In this document: positions 26,064 through 34,141 of the stretch, piece by piece
Numbering within the stretch: the stretch's first letter is position 1
Layout of the letters: every line of letters begins with the position of its first letter
Assembly: GCF_004331435.1 (NCBI RefSeq)
Contig: NZ_SJKA01000017.1
Span: forward strand, 62,001-126,000
Origin: Kribbella sindirgiensis
Lineage (GTDB): Bacteria > Actinomycetota > Actinomycetes > Propionibacteriales > Kribbellaceae
DNA length: 64,000 bases
Direction of reading: 5' to 3'
Translations under genes and position numbers: made by a program
Notes under the pieces: generated by a model
The model's database searches: none
Seen by the model: the letters and a program-made list of their open reading frames with translations, nothing else
What the model was told of the DNA's origin: nothing

Positions 26064-26819
26064 TCAGTACCTGAGCTCGGTCAGGCCCCGGTAGCTGCGC
26101 TCGGCCGAGTGCCAGGCGTCCGTGGGCTTGTCGTGCTCGACCAGGTACTGCTCCACGCCACCCGACTCCGCGTGCGCGAACATCGCGCCGAAATCGAGTT
26201 TCCCGGCCCCGACGTCCTCCCAGGACCCGTCCTCGGCCATGTCCTTGACGTGCAGTGCCGGGAACCTGCCCGGGTGCTCCTGGAACAGCTTCGCCGGGTC
26301 GTGCCCGCCGTCGACCGCCCAGTACAGGTCCAGCTCGAAGCCAAGCAACTCCGGGTCCACGTCGAGCAGAATGTCGTACAGCACCTGCCCGTCGACCTCG
26401 TCGAAGTCCCGGCCGTGGTTGTGGAACAGCAGCTTCAGCCCGGCGTCCCGCGCCGCCTTCCCGGCCTCGGTGAACGCGGCCGCGGCGGTCTTGAACCCCT
26501 CGACCGAGTGCAGTTCGGAAGGAATCGACGGTACGACGGCCCACTGCGCCCCGAGCGTCTGTACGTCGGCCAGCGCGCCCGCCCAGTCGTCGCTCATCCG
26601 CGCGTACCCGACATGCTCCAGCACGATCGACAGCCCCGCGTCGTCCGCGAACCCCCGGATCTCCGGCGCACTGTGGCCGAACCGCCCACTCACCCCCACC
26701 GTGCGGTACCCGATCCCCGCGAGCCGCTTCAGCGTCCCCGGGTAGTCCTCGGCCAGCACGTCCCGCATCGTGTAGAGGTGCATGCCGATTCCGTCGGCAG
26801 GAATGGTCCGGTCAGTCAT
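26064..26819 (-). CDS. Sugar phosphate isomerase/epimerase (TIM barrel), last gene of sugar operon
   Basis: A 251-residue AP endonuclease family 2 TIM barrel. Characteristic stretches are GIGMHLYTMRDVLAEDYPGTL, LLFHNHGRDFD (metal-binding His/Glu region, about 128-138), ELDLYWAVDGGHDPAKLF and LHVKDMAEDGSWEDVG (about 187-202). Such proteins isomerise, epimerise or eliminate on free and 3-keto sugars. It is last in the five-gene operon running from 30701, separated by 15 bases from the preceding isomerase gene. The exact reaction cannot be assigned. Confidence 0.88.
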   Translation of the reverse strand: MTDRTIPADGIGMHLYTMRDVLAEDYPGTLKRLAGIGYRTVGVSGRFGHSAPEIRGFADDAGLSIVLEHVGYARMSDDWAGALADVQTLGAQWAVVPSIPSELHSVEGFKTAAAAFTEAGKAARDAGLKLLFHNHGRDFDEVDGQVLYDILLDVDPELLGFELDLYWAVDGGHDPAKLFQEHPGRFPALHVKDMAEDGSWEDVGAGKLDFGAMFAHAESGGVEQYLVEHDKPTDAWHSAERSYRGLTELRY

Positions 26820-26834
26820 ACAGGTAGCTCCTTG

Positions 26835-27650
26835 TCAGAGAACGTGTTCCTGATACCTCGCCAGCGCCAGGTCGAAAACCTCCTGTCCCGGCGCGTCCCA
26901 CAGTTGCTGGTTGAAGATCTCGACCTCGATCGGCCCGGCGTACCCGGCCGCGTCGCAGGCCGCGCGCAGCCGGCGCAGCTCGATCGAACCGTCGCCCATC
27001 ATCCCGCGCCCGAGCAGTGTGTCCGCGGGCAGCGGGACCACCCAGTCGCTGACCTGGTACGACAGGATCCGTTCGCCGGCCCGCTCGATCTGCTGGTACA
27101 CGTCCGCGTCCCACCACAGGTGGTACGCGTCGACGATCACGCCGACCTGCGACGCCGGGAACTGCTCGGCCAGATCGAGCGCACCGCCGAGCGACGACAC
27201 CACGCACCGGTCCGAGCAGAACATCGGGTGCAGCGCCTCGACCGCAAGCTTCACACCGCGTTCGGAGGCGTACGGCGCCAGCTCGGCGAGCCCGTCGCGC
27301 ACCATGCCGCGGGCCCCGTCGAGATCACGCGATCCGGCCGGGAGCCCGCCGCTGACCAGGACGAGGACCGACGTACCGACCGTGGCGGCCTCGTCGATCG
27401 CGCGCCGGTTGTCCTCGATCTTCGCTTTCCGTTCGGCCGGGTCGGCCGCGGTGAAGAACCCGCTGCGGCACAAGGACGAGACCTTCAGGCCGGCGTCCGC
27501 GACGAGACGAGCAGCCTTCTCCACGCCGTACTCCTGGATCGGCTCGCGCCACAGCCCGATCCACTCGAGGCCGGCGTTCGCGCTCGCCCCGACGACGTCC
27601 TCGAGCGGCCAGTACTTCGTGGTCGCCTGGTTGAGGCTGTACCTGTTCAC
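26835..27650 (-). CDS. Sugar phosphate isomerase/epimerase (TIM barrel)
   Basis: A 271-residue TIM-barrel protein, a distant relative of the next gene downstream. It opens MNRYSLNQATTKYWPLEDVV and has LAVEALHPMFCSDRCVVSSL (about 138-157), VGVIVDAYHLWWDADVYQQI and a C-terminal PIEVEIFNQQLWD with the metal-binding glutamate. Its start overlaps the stop of the DUF993 gene by four bases. In an operon with a Gfo/Idh/MocA dehydrogenase, an elimination or isomerisation step on an oxidised sugar is a reasonable guess. Confidence 0.87.
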   Translation of the reverse strand: MNRYSLNQATTKYWPLEDVVGASANAGLEWIGLWREPIQEYGVEKAARLVADAGLKVSSLCRSGFFTAADPAERKAKIEDNRRAIDEAATVGTSVLVLVSGGLPAGSRDLDGARGMVRDGLAELAPYASERGVKLAVEALHPMFCSDRCVVSSLGGALDLAEQFPASQVGVIVDAYHLWWDADVYQQIERAGERILSYQVSDWVVPLPADTLLGRGMMGDGSIELRRLRAACDAAGYAGPIEVEIFNQQLWDAPGQEVFDLALARYQEHVL

Positions 27651-28795
27651 GCGTCGATCCCGCCGACGCGCAACAGTTGCCGGAACCGGTCGACGGCCAG
27701 CTCGGGGTTCGTCAGTACGCCGGCCTGGTCCGCGAGCCGGAATGTGTCCGCGAGATGCGGCAGCGACCGTCCGGTCTGCAGGCCGCCGACCATCGTGAAC
27801 CCGGGCTGGAACCCGTTCAGCCAGGCCAGGAAGGCGATACCGGTCTTGTAGTAGTACGTCGGCGCGGAGAAGATCTGCCGAGCCAACGGAACCGTGGGCG
27901 CGAACACGCGTTCGTATTCGTCCAAGTCACCGCGGTCCAGGGCGCTCAGTGCGGCTGCTGCCGCCGGAGCGATCGCGGCGAAGATCCCGAGCAGCGCGTC
28001 GCTGTGCCGTTCGCCGTCACCGCGGATCAGTTCCGGGTAGTTGAAGTCGTCGCCGGTGTAGAGCCGGACACCCTCGGGGAGGCGGTTGCGCAGGGCAACT
28101 TCCTTCGAGGCGTCGAGGAGCGAGATCTTGATGCCGTCGACGTGGTCCACGTTGTCGTTGATCAGTTCGACGACGGTGTCCACGGCGGAGTCGAACGATC
28201 CGCTGCCCCAGTAGCCTTCCAGGGCTGGGTCGAACATGGGGCCGAGCCAGTGCAGGATGACCGGGCGGGACGACTGGCTCAGCAGTCGGTCGTACACCTT
28301 CCGGTAGTCGTCGGGGGACTGCGCCGCGGCACACAACGCCCGGCTGGCCATCATGATCGGCTGCGCGCCGACGTCCTCGGCCACAGCCAGCTGCTCTTCG
28401 TAGGCCGCAATCACCACGTCGAGCGAGGAACCACCCCCGGTGAGTTGGTCGGTGCCTACGCCGACGGCGATTCGGCCGTCGGGGGCTTCTGCTGCTGAGC
28501 GGCGGATCAGTTCCTGGGTGGCCTGCCAGTCGAGGCCCATGCCGCGCTGTGCGGTGTCCATCGCCTCAGCGACCGACAGGCCGAGCGACCACAGGTGCCG
28601 CCGGAACTCCAGCGTGTGCTCCCAGTCGATCACCGCGGGCGCGCCCGGCGAGTTGTCTCCCAACGGATCCGCGACAACATGCGCGGCCGCGAACGCCAAC
28701 CGCGAACTCGCCGGAGAGTAGGTGCCCTGAGCAACCGGTTCGCCAACCAGCCGATAGCTCTCCAGCCCACCCTCGGCAGGAAGCTTCAGGTCCAT
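27647..28795 (-). CDS. DUF993 protein (dihydrodipicolinate synthase-like TIM barrel)
   Basis: A 382-residue DUF993 protein, related to the DHDPS/aldolase TIM barrels. Marks are YSPASSRLAFAAAHVVADPL near the start, VGVGTDQLTGGG (about 133), ILHWLGPMFDPALEGYWG and DHVDGIKISLLD, whose lysine would be the Schiff-base residue. ATG 28795 overlaps the stop of the dehydrogenase gene (ATGA). A retro-aldol step after oxidation by the upstream dehydrogenase is plausible but unproven; I know of no established biochemical function for the family. Confidence 0.9.
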   Translation of the reverse strand: MDLKLPAEGGLESYRLVGEPVAQGTYSPASSRLAFAAAHVVADPLGDNSPGAPAVIDWEHTLEFRRHLWSLGLSVAEAMDTAQRGMGLDWQATQELIRRSAAEAPDGRIAVGVGTDQLTGGGSSLDVVIAAYEEQLAVAEDVGAQPIMMASRALCAAAQSPDDYRKVYDRLLSQSSRPVILHWLGPMFDPALEGYWGSGSFDSAVDTVVELINDNVDHVDGIKISLLDASKEVALRNRLPEGVRLYTGDDFNYPELIRGDGERHSDALLGIFAAIAPAAAAALSALDRGDLDEYERVFAPTVPLARQIFSAPTYYYKTGIAFLAWLNGFQPGFTMVGGLQTGRSLPHLADTFRLADQAGVLTNPELAVDRFRQLLRVGGIDA

Positions 28796-29955
28796 CACTT
28801 GGCCCCGAGATCGAGCGCGGGTACGTCGAGCTTGCGCCCCTCGTGCCAGGACTTGAGGCCGAGTTCGGCCAGCTGGACGCCCTTGGCGGCCTCGACGAAG
28901 TCCCAGGTGAACGGGGTGTCGTCGACCACGTGCCGCAGGAACATCTCCCACTGGACCTTGAACCCGTTGTCCATCGGCTCGTTGTCCGGCACCGTCGCCC
29001 ACTGGTCGCGGAACTTCTCGGTGACCGGCAGGTCCGGGTTCCACACCGGCTTCGGTGTCGCGGACCGGTGCTGGGCGCGGCAGTTCCGCAGACCGGCGAC
29101 CGCCGACCCCTCGGTCCCGTCGACGTGGAACTCGACCAGTTCGTCGCGGAACACCCGCGTGGCCCAGGACGAGTTCAGCTGCGCGACGATCCCGCCCTCG
29201 AGCTCGAACACGCCGTACGCCGCGTCGTCCGCCGTCGCGGTGTACGAGTCACCGTTCTCGTCGACCCGGGTCGGGATGTGCGTCGCGCCCTGGCAGTACA
29301 CGGACTTCACCGCACCGAACGTCTGGTCGAGCACGTACCGCCAGTGGCAGAACATGTCCAGGATGATGCCGCCGCCCTCTTCGGACTTGTAGTTCCAGGA
29401 CGGCCGCTGCGCCTCCTGCCAGTCGCCTTCGAAGACCCAGTAGCCGAACTCGCCGCGCACCGACAGGATCCGGCCGAAGAACCCGCCGTCGACCAGCCGC
29501 TTCAGCTTCCGCAGGCCGGGCAGCGACAGCTTGTCCATCACGACGCCGTTCTTCAGGCCGGAGTCGACGACCAGCCTGGCCAGGTCGACGGCCGCGTCCA
29601 GGCTCTCGGCGATCGGCTTCTCGCAGTAGATCGCCTTGCCGGCCTCGACCGCGGCCCGGACGCCCTTCTCGCGCAGCTGGGTGAGCTGCGAGTCGAAGTA
29701 GATCTCCACGTCCGGCGCGGCCAGCGCCTCGGCCAGGTCGGTGGTGTACCGCTCCAGGCCGTACTGCTCGGCGATCCGGCGCAGCTTCAGCTCGTTGCGG
29801 CCGACCAGGATCGGTTCGGGGATGATCATGGTGCCGTCGGCGGCGGGGATTCCGCCCTGCTCCCGGATCGCCACGATGGAGCGCTCGAGGTGCTGGCGCA
29901 GGCCCATCCGGCCGGTGACGCCGTTCATCACGATGCCGATGCGTCGCTCGTTCAC
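28795..29955 (-). CDS. Gfo/Idh/MocA-family sugar dehydrogenase
   Basis: A 386-residue NAD(P)-dependent oxidoreductase. The N-terminal Rossmann part reads IGIVMNGVTGRMGLRQHL (about 6-23), and the family's lysine motif is EAGKAIYCEKPIAES (about 105-119). The C-terminal domain has GGGIILDMFCHWRYVLDQ. The subgroup with GVTGRMG near the N-terminus occurs in sugar or inositol-like catabolic operons. It overlaps both neighbours by four bases, so the five genes from 30701 to 26064 are one transcription unit. Substrate unknown. Confidence 0.9.
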   Translation of the reverse strand: MNERRIGIVMNGVTGRMGLRQHLERSIVAIREQGGIPAADGTMIIPEPILVGRNELKLRRIAEQYGLERYTTDLAEALAAPDVEIYFDSQLTQLREKGVRAAVEAGKAIYCEKPIAESLDAAVDLARLVVDSGLKNGVVMDKLSLPGLRKLKRLVDGGFFGRILSVRGEFGYWVFEGDWQEAQRPSWNYKSEEGGGIILDMFCHWRYVLDQTFGAVKSVYCQGATHIPTRVDENGDSYTATADDAAYGVFELEGGIVAQLNSSWATRVFRDELVEFHVDGTEGSAVAGLRNCRAQHRSATPKPVWNPDLPVTEKFRDQWATVPDNEPMDNGFKVQWEMFLRHVVDDTPFTWDFVEAAKGVQLAELGLKSWHEGRKLDVPALDLGAK

Positions 29956-30701
29956 AGTCGTACCTCTCGCGCTTGAGTGTCATAAACGTCGAGGCGGCCG
30001 CACATGCCGTGCCGGCCGGACTCGGTGGGGGTGGAGAGTCGGTGGAGCTCGGCGGACTGCAGGTGCGGCGCGGTGCCGGCCTCGAGTGCGTCGAGCGCGG
30101 CGCCGGTCTCGTCCGCGAGCCGGCGGGCGCCCTGTTCCCAGCGTTCGCGCCAGTCCGCGAGCTGCGGCCGCACGATCCGGATCGCCGCCGCGAAGAAGTC
30201 GTCCAGCGCCGCGGGGCCTTCGGCTTCGTACCGCTCCCGCAGTACGGCGTACCCCTGCAGTGCGAGGTCGCGCCGGGCCATCGCGGACGCCGTACGGTCC
30301 TCGCCCTCGCCGGTGAGGGCGGTCGCTCGCTGGTAGGTCTCGCGGTCGGTGAGGTGCTCGGGCGGCAACGTCAGGACGGCGTCGCCGGCCTCGGGGAGTC
30401 CCGAGTTCGACATCAGGGTGAGGATCTGCAGATCGCCGCCGTTGACCAGCCGGTGGATCGTGCCCGGGTCGAACCAGACCACGGCGCCGGCCTGCAGCGG
30501 GGTCTCGGCGTAACCCTTCGTGTTCAGGGTCTGTACGGCGCCGGTGCCGGCGACCACGTAGTACCCCTCGGAGCAGGCCAGGTGCACGTGCGGCGTACCG
30601 CCGACCAGGCCGTCGGGAGCCTCGATGTCGTACACCGCCAGCTTCGAGATGCCGATACCGCCGGGCAGCGCCACCGCCGATCCGGGCTCGAACTCACACA
30701 T
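29952..30701 (-). CDS. Cupin-domain protein, first gene of sugar operon
   Basis: A 249-residue protein with one clear cupin (about 10-115, with GGTPHVHLACSEGYYVVAGTG and LQAGAVVWFDPGTIHRLVNGG), followed by a helical C-terminal region (about 140-240). ATG 30701 is chosen for GGGAGG upstream; a longer frame from 30776 would cross a LacI-type operator. It could be a sugar isomerase, an anomer-handling or a sensor protein. It leads the operon containing the Gfo/Idh/MocA dehydrogenase, DUF993 and two TIM-barrel isomerases. Confidence 0.85.
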   Translation of the reverse strand: MCEFEPGSAVALPGGIGISKLAVYDIEAPDGLVGGTPHVHLACSEGYYVVAGTGAVQTLNTKGYAETPLQAGAVVWFDPGTIHRLVNGGDLQILTLMSNSGLPEAGDAVLTLPPEHLTDRETYQRATALTGEGEDRTASAMARRDLALQGYAVLRERYEAEGPAALDDFFAAAIRIVRPQLADWRERWEQGARRLADETGAALDALEAGTAPHLQSAELHRLSTPTESGRHGMCGRLDVYDTQAREVRL

Positions 30702-30722
30702 GTACACCTCCCTCCGAGCCTG

Positions 30723-30736
30723 GGAAAGGGCTTTCC
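30723..30736. promoter_or_regulatory. LacI-type operator (first)
   Basis: GGAAAGGGCTTTCC is palindromic apart from its central pair and matches the GGAAAGCGCTTTCC form bound by many LacI-family repressors. It lies 22 bases upstream of the cupin start codon, where bound repressor would block transcription of the sugar operon. Confidence 0.65.
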
Positions 30737-30789
30737 AGAGCTTGTGACCGTAACCATAGGTGGGCGAAAACCCCACGTCAACCTGTAAC

Positions 30790-30803
30790 GGAAAGCGATC
30801 TCC
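30790..30803. promoter_or_regulatory. LacI-type operator (second)
   Basis: GGAAAGCGATCTCC matches the GGAAAGCGCTTTCC form at 12 of 14 positions. It lies 67 bases from the first operator in the intergenic region between the cupin gene and the divergent Tat-exported protein gene. Two such sites would allow looping. The only LacI gene in the window is at 56527, which is far away; the true regulator may lie elsewhere. Confidence 0.5.
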
Positions 30804-30902
30804 AACACTCTGGTGGAACGGCTGTGAGGTTGGCTACGTCGTAGCCCGTCAGCAAGACATTCGCCCTCCGGCCCGCTCGGCCGGACTCTTGTGGAGGTGT
30901 TC

Positions 30903-31733
30903 ATGGTCGACAGATTCAGCCGGCGACAGGTGCTGGTGCTCGGAGGTGGAGCGCTGGCCGCGCTCGGCACCGCGGGTGCAGCCCAGGCGGCACTACCGAA
31001 CGAAGCGGCCCGGGAGTCGGCGACCGGGTGGTTCCGGCTACCGGTGGTGACCGCCAACATCGGACGGAAGCGCCTCGGAGCCCGCGAGGCGGCGATCCGG
31101 GCCGTCCGCGGCGGCGATCCGGGGCACCGGCCGTTCGTCGGCTGGCAGGAGATCAGTGAGGGGGACTCGGGTGAGCCGCCGATGATCACGCGGCACTTCG
31201 GGCCCAAGTACCACAACGCGTTCCTGCGCGACCCCAAGTCCTTCCGGGTGCCGATCTCGGTGCCGGTGCCGTGGAAGATCGTGAACTCCAAGCGGACGTT
31301 CGTGCACGGCGGTATCGCTCACGTGACCCCGCCGCGCTTCATCAACGAGGTCGTGGTCGAGCACACCGCGCACCCGGGGCTGAAGTTCGCGCTGATCAAC
31401 TCGCACTACATCGCCGGCGCCTACAACGGCAACGACAACCCGAACCTGCGCGACGAATGGCAGCTGCACAAGAAGCTCCACCGCGAACGCGTGATGGCCC
31501 ACCACAACAACGGTCACCTGGTGATCTGGACCGCCGACACCAACAACCCCGGCTACGACCGCGCGACCGGCCAGAACGCCGAGCGCAAGGTGTTTGCCAA
31601 GGGCATCGACCGGATCAACTGGCTGCCCGGCGACGGTACGGTCCGCCTGGACCTCGTCGGGACGAAGGCGATCCCGATGAACGTCGACGGCCACGACGCG
31701 CGGCTGGCCGTGTTCCGGATCAAGCTGGCCTGA
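30903..31733 (+). CDS. Tat-exported endonuclease/exonuclease/phosphatase-fold protein
   Basis: A 276-residue protein starting at ATG 30903 (TGGAGG five bases upstream). A Tat signal (FSRRQVLVLGGGALAALG) leads to a domain resembling the DNase I-like EEP fold: LPVVTANIG at the first strand, FVGWQEISEG with the metal Glu, FALINSHYIAG with His, and HLVIWTADTNNPGY with the Asp/Asn pair. It may be a secreted nuclease or phosphodiesterase. It is divergent from the sugar operon and its 3' end overlaps the convergent kinase gene by 14 bases. Confidence 0.75.
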   Translation: MVDRFSRRQVLVLGGGALAALGTAGAAQAALPNEAARESATGWFRLPVVTANIGRKRLGAREAAIRAVRGGDPGHRPFVGWQEISEGDSGEPPMITRHFGPKYHNAFLRDPKSFRVPISVPVPWKIVNSKRTFVHGGIAHVTPPRFINEVVVEHTAHPGLKFALINSHYIAGAYNGNDNPNLRDEWQLHKKLHRERVMAHHNNGHLVIWTADTNNPGYDRATGQNAERKVFAKGIDRINWLPGDGTVRLDLVGTKAIPMNVDGHDARLAVFRIKLA

Positions 31734-33129
31734 CCCGTACCGAGGCGACCGCCTGGGCCCATTCGGCGCGCCGCCGGTCACGATCGCCGGCGTCGATACC
31801 GGGATCGAAGGTCCGGAAGGACCGCTTGCCGGCCCAGTCGGTCGTCTCCCCGAGTGTGGTCCAGGCCAGCTCGGCCACACCCAACGCGGAGATCTCCGGT
31901 ACGTCGGCAGCCTCGACCGGATGACCGAGCAGATCCGCCTGCGTCTGCATGAGCAGGCCGGACACCGTCGCGCCGCCGTCCGCGCGGAGGCTGCTGAGCG
32001 TGCCCGGGATGGTGTCCGTGATGTCGCAGATCTGGTGAGCGACCGCGTCGACCGCCGCCCGGGCGATGTGCGCCCGCGTGGTCGAGCTGCTCATCCCGGT
32101 CAGCGCCGCCCGCGCTTCACGGTCCCAGTGCGGTGCTCCGAGCCCTGCGAAAGCCGGTACGAGTACGACGTCTTCGGCCGACTCGACGGTCGCCGCGAGC
32201 GTCGTCAATGCGCCGACATCCGGCAGGCCGAGGAGGTTGGCCGTCCAGGCGAGCGCGGCCCCGGACGACACGATGTTGCCTTCCAGTGCGTACATCGGGC
32301 GGTCGGTCAGCCAGGCGAGCGTGCATCCGCTCGGCTCGAAACCGGCGATCGGCGTCATCACCGACGATCCGGTCCCGTACGTCGCCTTCGCCGTCCCCGC
32401 CTGCGTGCAGCCCTGGCCGTACATCGCGGCATGTGAGTCGGCCAGTACGGCGACGATGGGGATGCCGTCGGCGAGTCCTGGTACATCTTTCGTGACTCCG
32501 AAGCCGGCGTTCGACGGTCGTACGTCGGGGAGTGCGGCTCGGGGGATGTCGAACGCTTCGAGTAGTTCTGGCGACCAGTCGAGGGCGACGGTGTCGTAGA
32601 GCAGCGTGCGGGACGCGTTGCCGGCTTCGGTCAGGTGCTCTTGGCAACCGGTCAGGCGATGGATCAGCCAGGCGTCGACGGTGCCGACGTACGCGTCGGA
32701 TCGGTCGAGGAGCCAGCGCATCTTCGGGGCGGAGAACATCGCGTCGACGCGGAGGCCGGTACGTCGGCGTACCAGGTCGTCGACGTACGACGGGAGCTGC
32801 GCGCACCATTCGGCGGTCCGCACGTCCTGCCAGCCGAGGACGGGTCCGACGGGTTCGCCCGACCGGTTCCAGCCCACGACGGACTCCCGTTGGGTGGAAA
32901 GTGCGATCCCGACCACCTCCACGCGACCGCCCTCGAACGAGGTTGCTGTGGAGATCGCGTGCAAGACGCTCTGCCAGAGGTTTTCGGGGTCCTGTTCGAC
33001 CCAGCCGGGGTGCGGGGTGGAGAGGCCGACGGGGGCGGAGCCGGTGGCGAGGAGGTCTCCTCCGGCGGTGACCAGGGCGGCTTTGGAGTTGGTCGTGCCC
33101 TGGTCGATCGCGAGTACCGCCTGGACCAT
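31720..33129 (-). CDS. FGGY-family carbohydrate kinase
   Basis: A 469-residue sugar kinase. The N-terminal phosphate loop is AIDQGTTNSKAAL (about 7-19), followed by the substrate region GWVEQDPENLWQ and the C-terminal ATP-binding SLRADGGATVSGLLMQ. Glycerol kinases are of similar size, but the closest subgroup is not clear. GGAGGGG precedes ATG 33129. It is divergent from the nucleoside hydrolase/importer/isomerase/transketolase operon, so a keto-pentose or branched pentulose such as ribulose or apulose is a likely substrate. This is inference from context. Confidence 0.9.
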   Translation of the reverse strand: MVQAVLAIDQGTTNSKAALVTAGGDLLATGSAPVGLSTPHPGWVEQDPENLWQSVLHAISTATSFEGGRVEVVGIALSTQRESVVGWNRSGEPVGPVLGWQDVRTAEWCAQLPSYVDDLVRRRTGLRVDAMFSAPKMRWLLDRSDAYVGTVDAWLIHRLTGCQEHLTEAGNASRTLLYDTVALDWSPELLEAFDIPRAALPDVRPSNAGFGVTKDVPGLADGIPIVAVLADSHAAMYGQGCTQAGTAKATYGTGSSVMTPIAGFEPSGCTLAWLTDRPMYALEGNIVSSGAALAWTANLLGLPDVGALTTLAATVESAEDVVLVPAFAGLGAPHWDREARAALTGMSSSTTRAHIARAAVDAVAHQICDITDTIPGTLSSLRADGGATVSGLLMQTQADLLGHPVEAADVPEISALGVAELAWTTLGETTDWAGKRSFRTFDPGIDAGDRDRRRAEWAQAVASVRVRPA

Positions 33130-33208
33130 CGCCCCTCCAAGTTTCAACTGAGCTCTTGACGTGACTCTAGCCGCGTGGTGACACTCGTGGCGACAGGCTA
33201 TGCACTAC

Positions 33209-33222
33209 TGAATATCTATTCA
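33209..33222. promoter_or_regulatory. AT-rich palindrome upstream of nucleoside hydrolase operon
   Basis: TGAATATCTATTCA has perfect 6-bp arms (TGAATA/TATTCA) around TC. It stands out from GC-rich surroundings and lies 25 bases upstream of the GTG start, in the divergent region with the FGGY kinase gene. It could be the operator for the SorC regulator at 42414, or include the promoter -10. No experimental link is visible. Confidence 0.45.
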
Positions 33223-33247
33223 AACATCAAGGGATCGAGGAGCGCGC

Positions 33248-34141
33248 GTGAGGCCGAGTAGACGCCGGGTGATCATCAACACCGATGCCAAGAACGAGGC
33301 GGACGACCAGTTCGCGATCGTGCACGGGCTGCTGTCGCCGACCTTCGACGTCCGCGGCCTGATCCCCGCGCACTTCGGCACCCACCGGTCGGAGCGCAGC
33401 ATGGAGGAGTCCCGCGAGGAGATCGACCTGCTGCTGGACCTCCTCGACCTGACCGGGAAGGTCCCGGTCGCGAACGGCGCGCCCACCGGAATCGCCGACG
33501 AGCAGACGCCGCTGGACTCCCCGGGCGCGCAGCTGATCGTCCAGGAGTCCAAGCTCGCGTCGAAGGGCGACCCGCTGTTCGTCAGCTTCCTCGGCCCGCT
33601 CACCGACATGGCGTCGGCGATCCTGCTCGACCCGGAGATCGTCGACCGCGAGGTGATCGTGGTCTGGATCGGCGGTCGCGGCTACAACGGCTACGCGGCC
33701 GATCACCGGCTGGAGTTCAACCTGTCCAACGACATCCACGCCGCCAACGTGGTGTTCGGCTCCGGGATCACCGTCTGGCAGGTCCCGAGCGACGTCTACA
33801 CGAAGGTCTCGGTCAGCTACGCCGAGCTCGAGGAGAAGATCGGCGACGCCGGTCCGCTGGGGAAGTACCTCATCGAGCAGCTGATCGAGTGGAACGCGAC
33901 GTACCACGGCGAGCCGATCGAGTCCCGCTCCCTCGGCGACTCGCCTGCCATCTCCCTGATGCTCTACCCGCACAGCGGCAACTTCCGGACCCGTCCGGCG
34001 CCGCGCTTCGGTGTCGACGGCTGGTACCTGCCCGGCACCGACAACCCCATCCAGGTCTGCGAGCAGGTCGACGTCCGCTTCCTGCTGGAGGACATGTTCG
34101 CCAAGATCCGCCGTTTTGCCCGCCAAAGGAGCACCTCATGA
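33248..34141 (+). CDS. Nucleoside hydrolase-like protein
   Basis: A 297-residue protein of the inosine/uridine nucleoside hydrolase fold. The N-terminal strand has INTDAKNEADDQFAI (about 11-25) in place of the classical DTDPGxDDA; the calcium-binding aspartates at TD and DD are kept. Later come FLGPLTDMASAILLDPE and the EFNLSNDIHAANVVF stretch (about 158-172) that matches the family's NxxxDPEA region. It starts at GTG 33248 with GAGGAG upstream and overlaps the substrate-binding protein gene by four bases. A ribonucleoside or another ribosyl-like glycoside may be its substrate. Confidence 0.8.
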   Translation: MRPSRRRVIINTDAKNEADDQFAIVHGLLSPTFDVRGLIPAHFGTHRSERSMEESREEIDLLLDLLDLTGKVPVANGAPTGIADEQTPLDSPGAQLIVQESKLASKGDPLFVSFLGPLTDMASAILLDPEIVDREVIVVWIGGRGYNGYAADHRLEFNLSNDIHAANVVFGSGITVWQVPSDVYTKVSVSYAELEEKIGDAGPLGKYLIEQLIEWNATYHGEPIESRSLGDSPAISLMLYPHSGNFRTRPAPRFGVDGWYLPGTDNPIQVCEQVDVRFLLEDMFAKIRRFARQRSTS

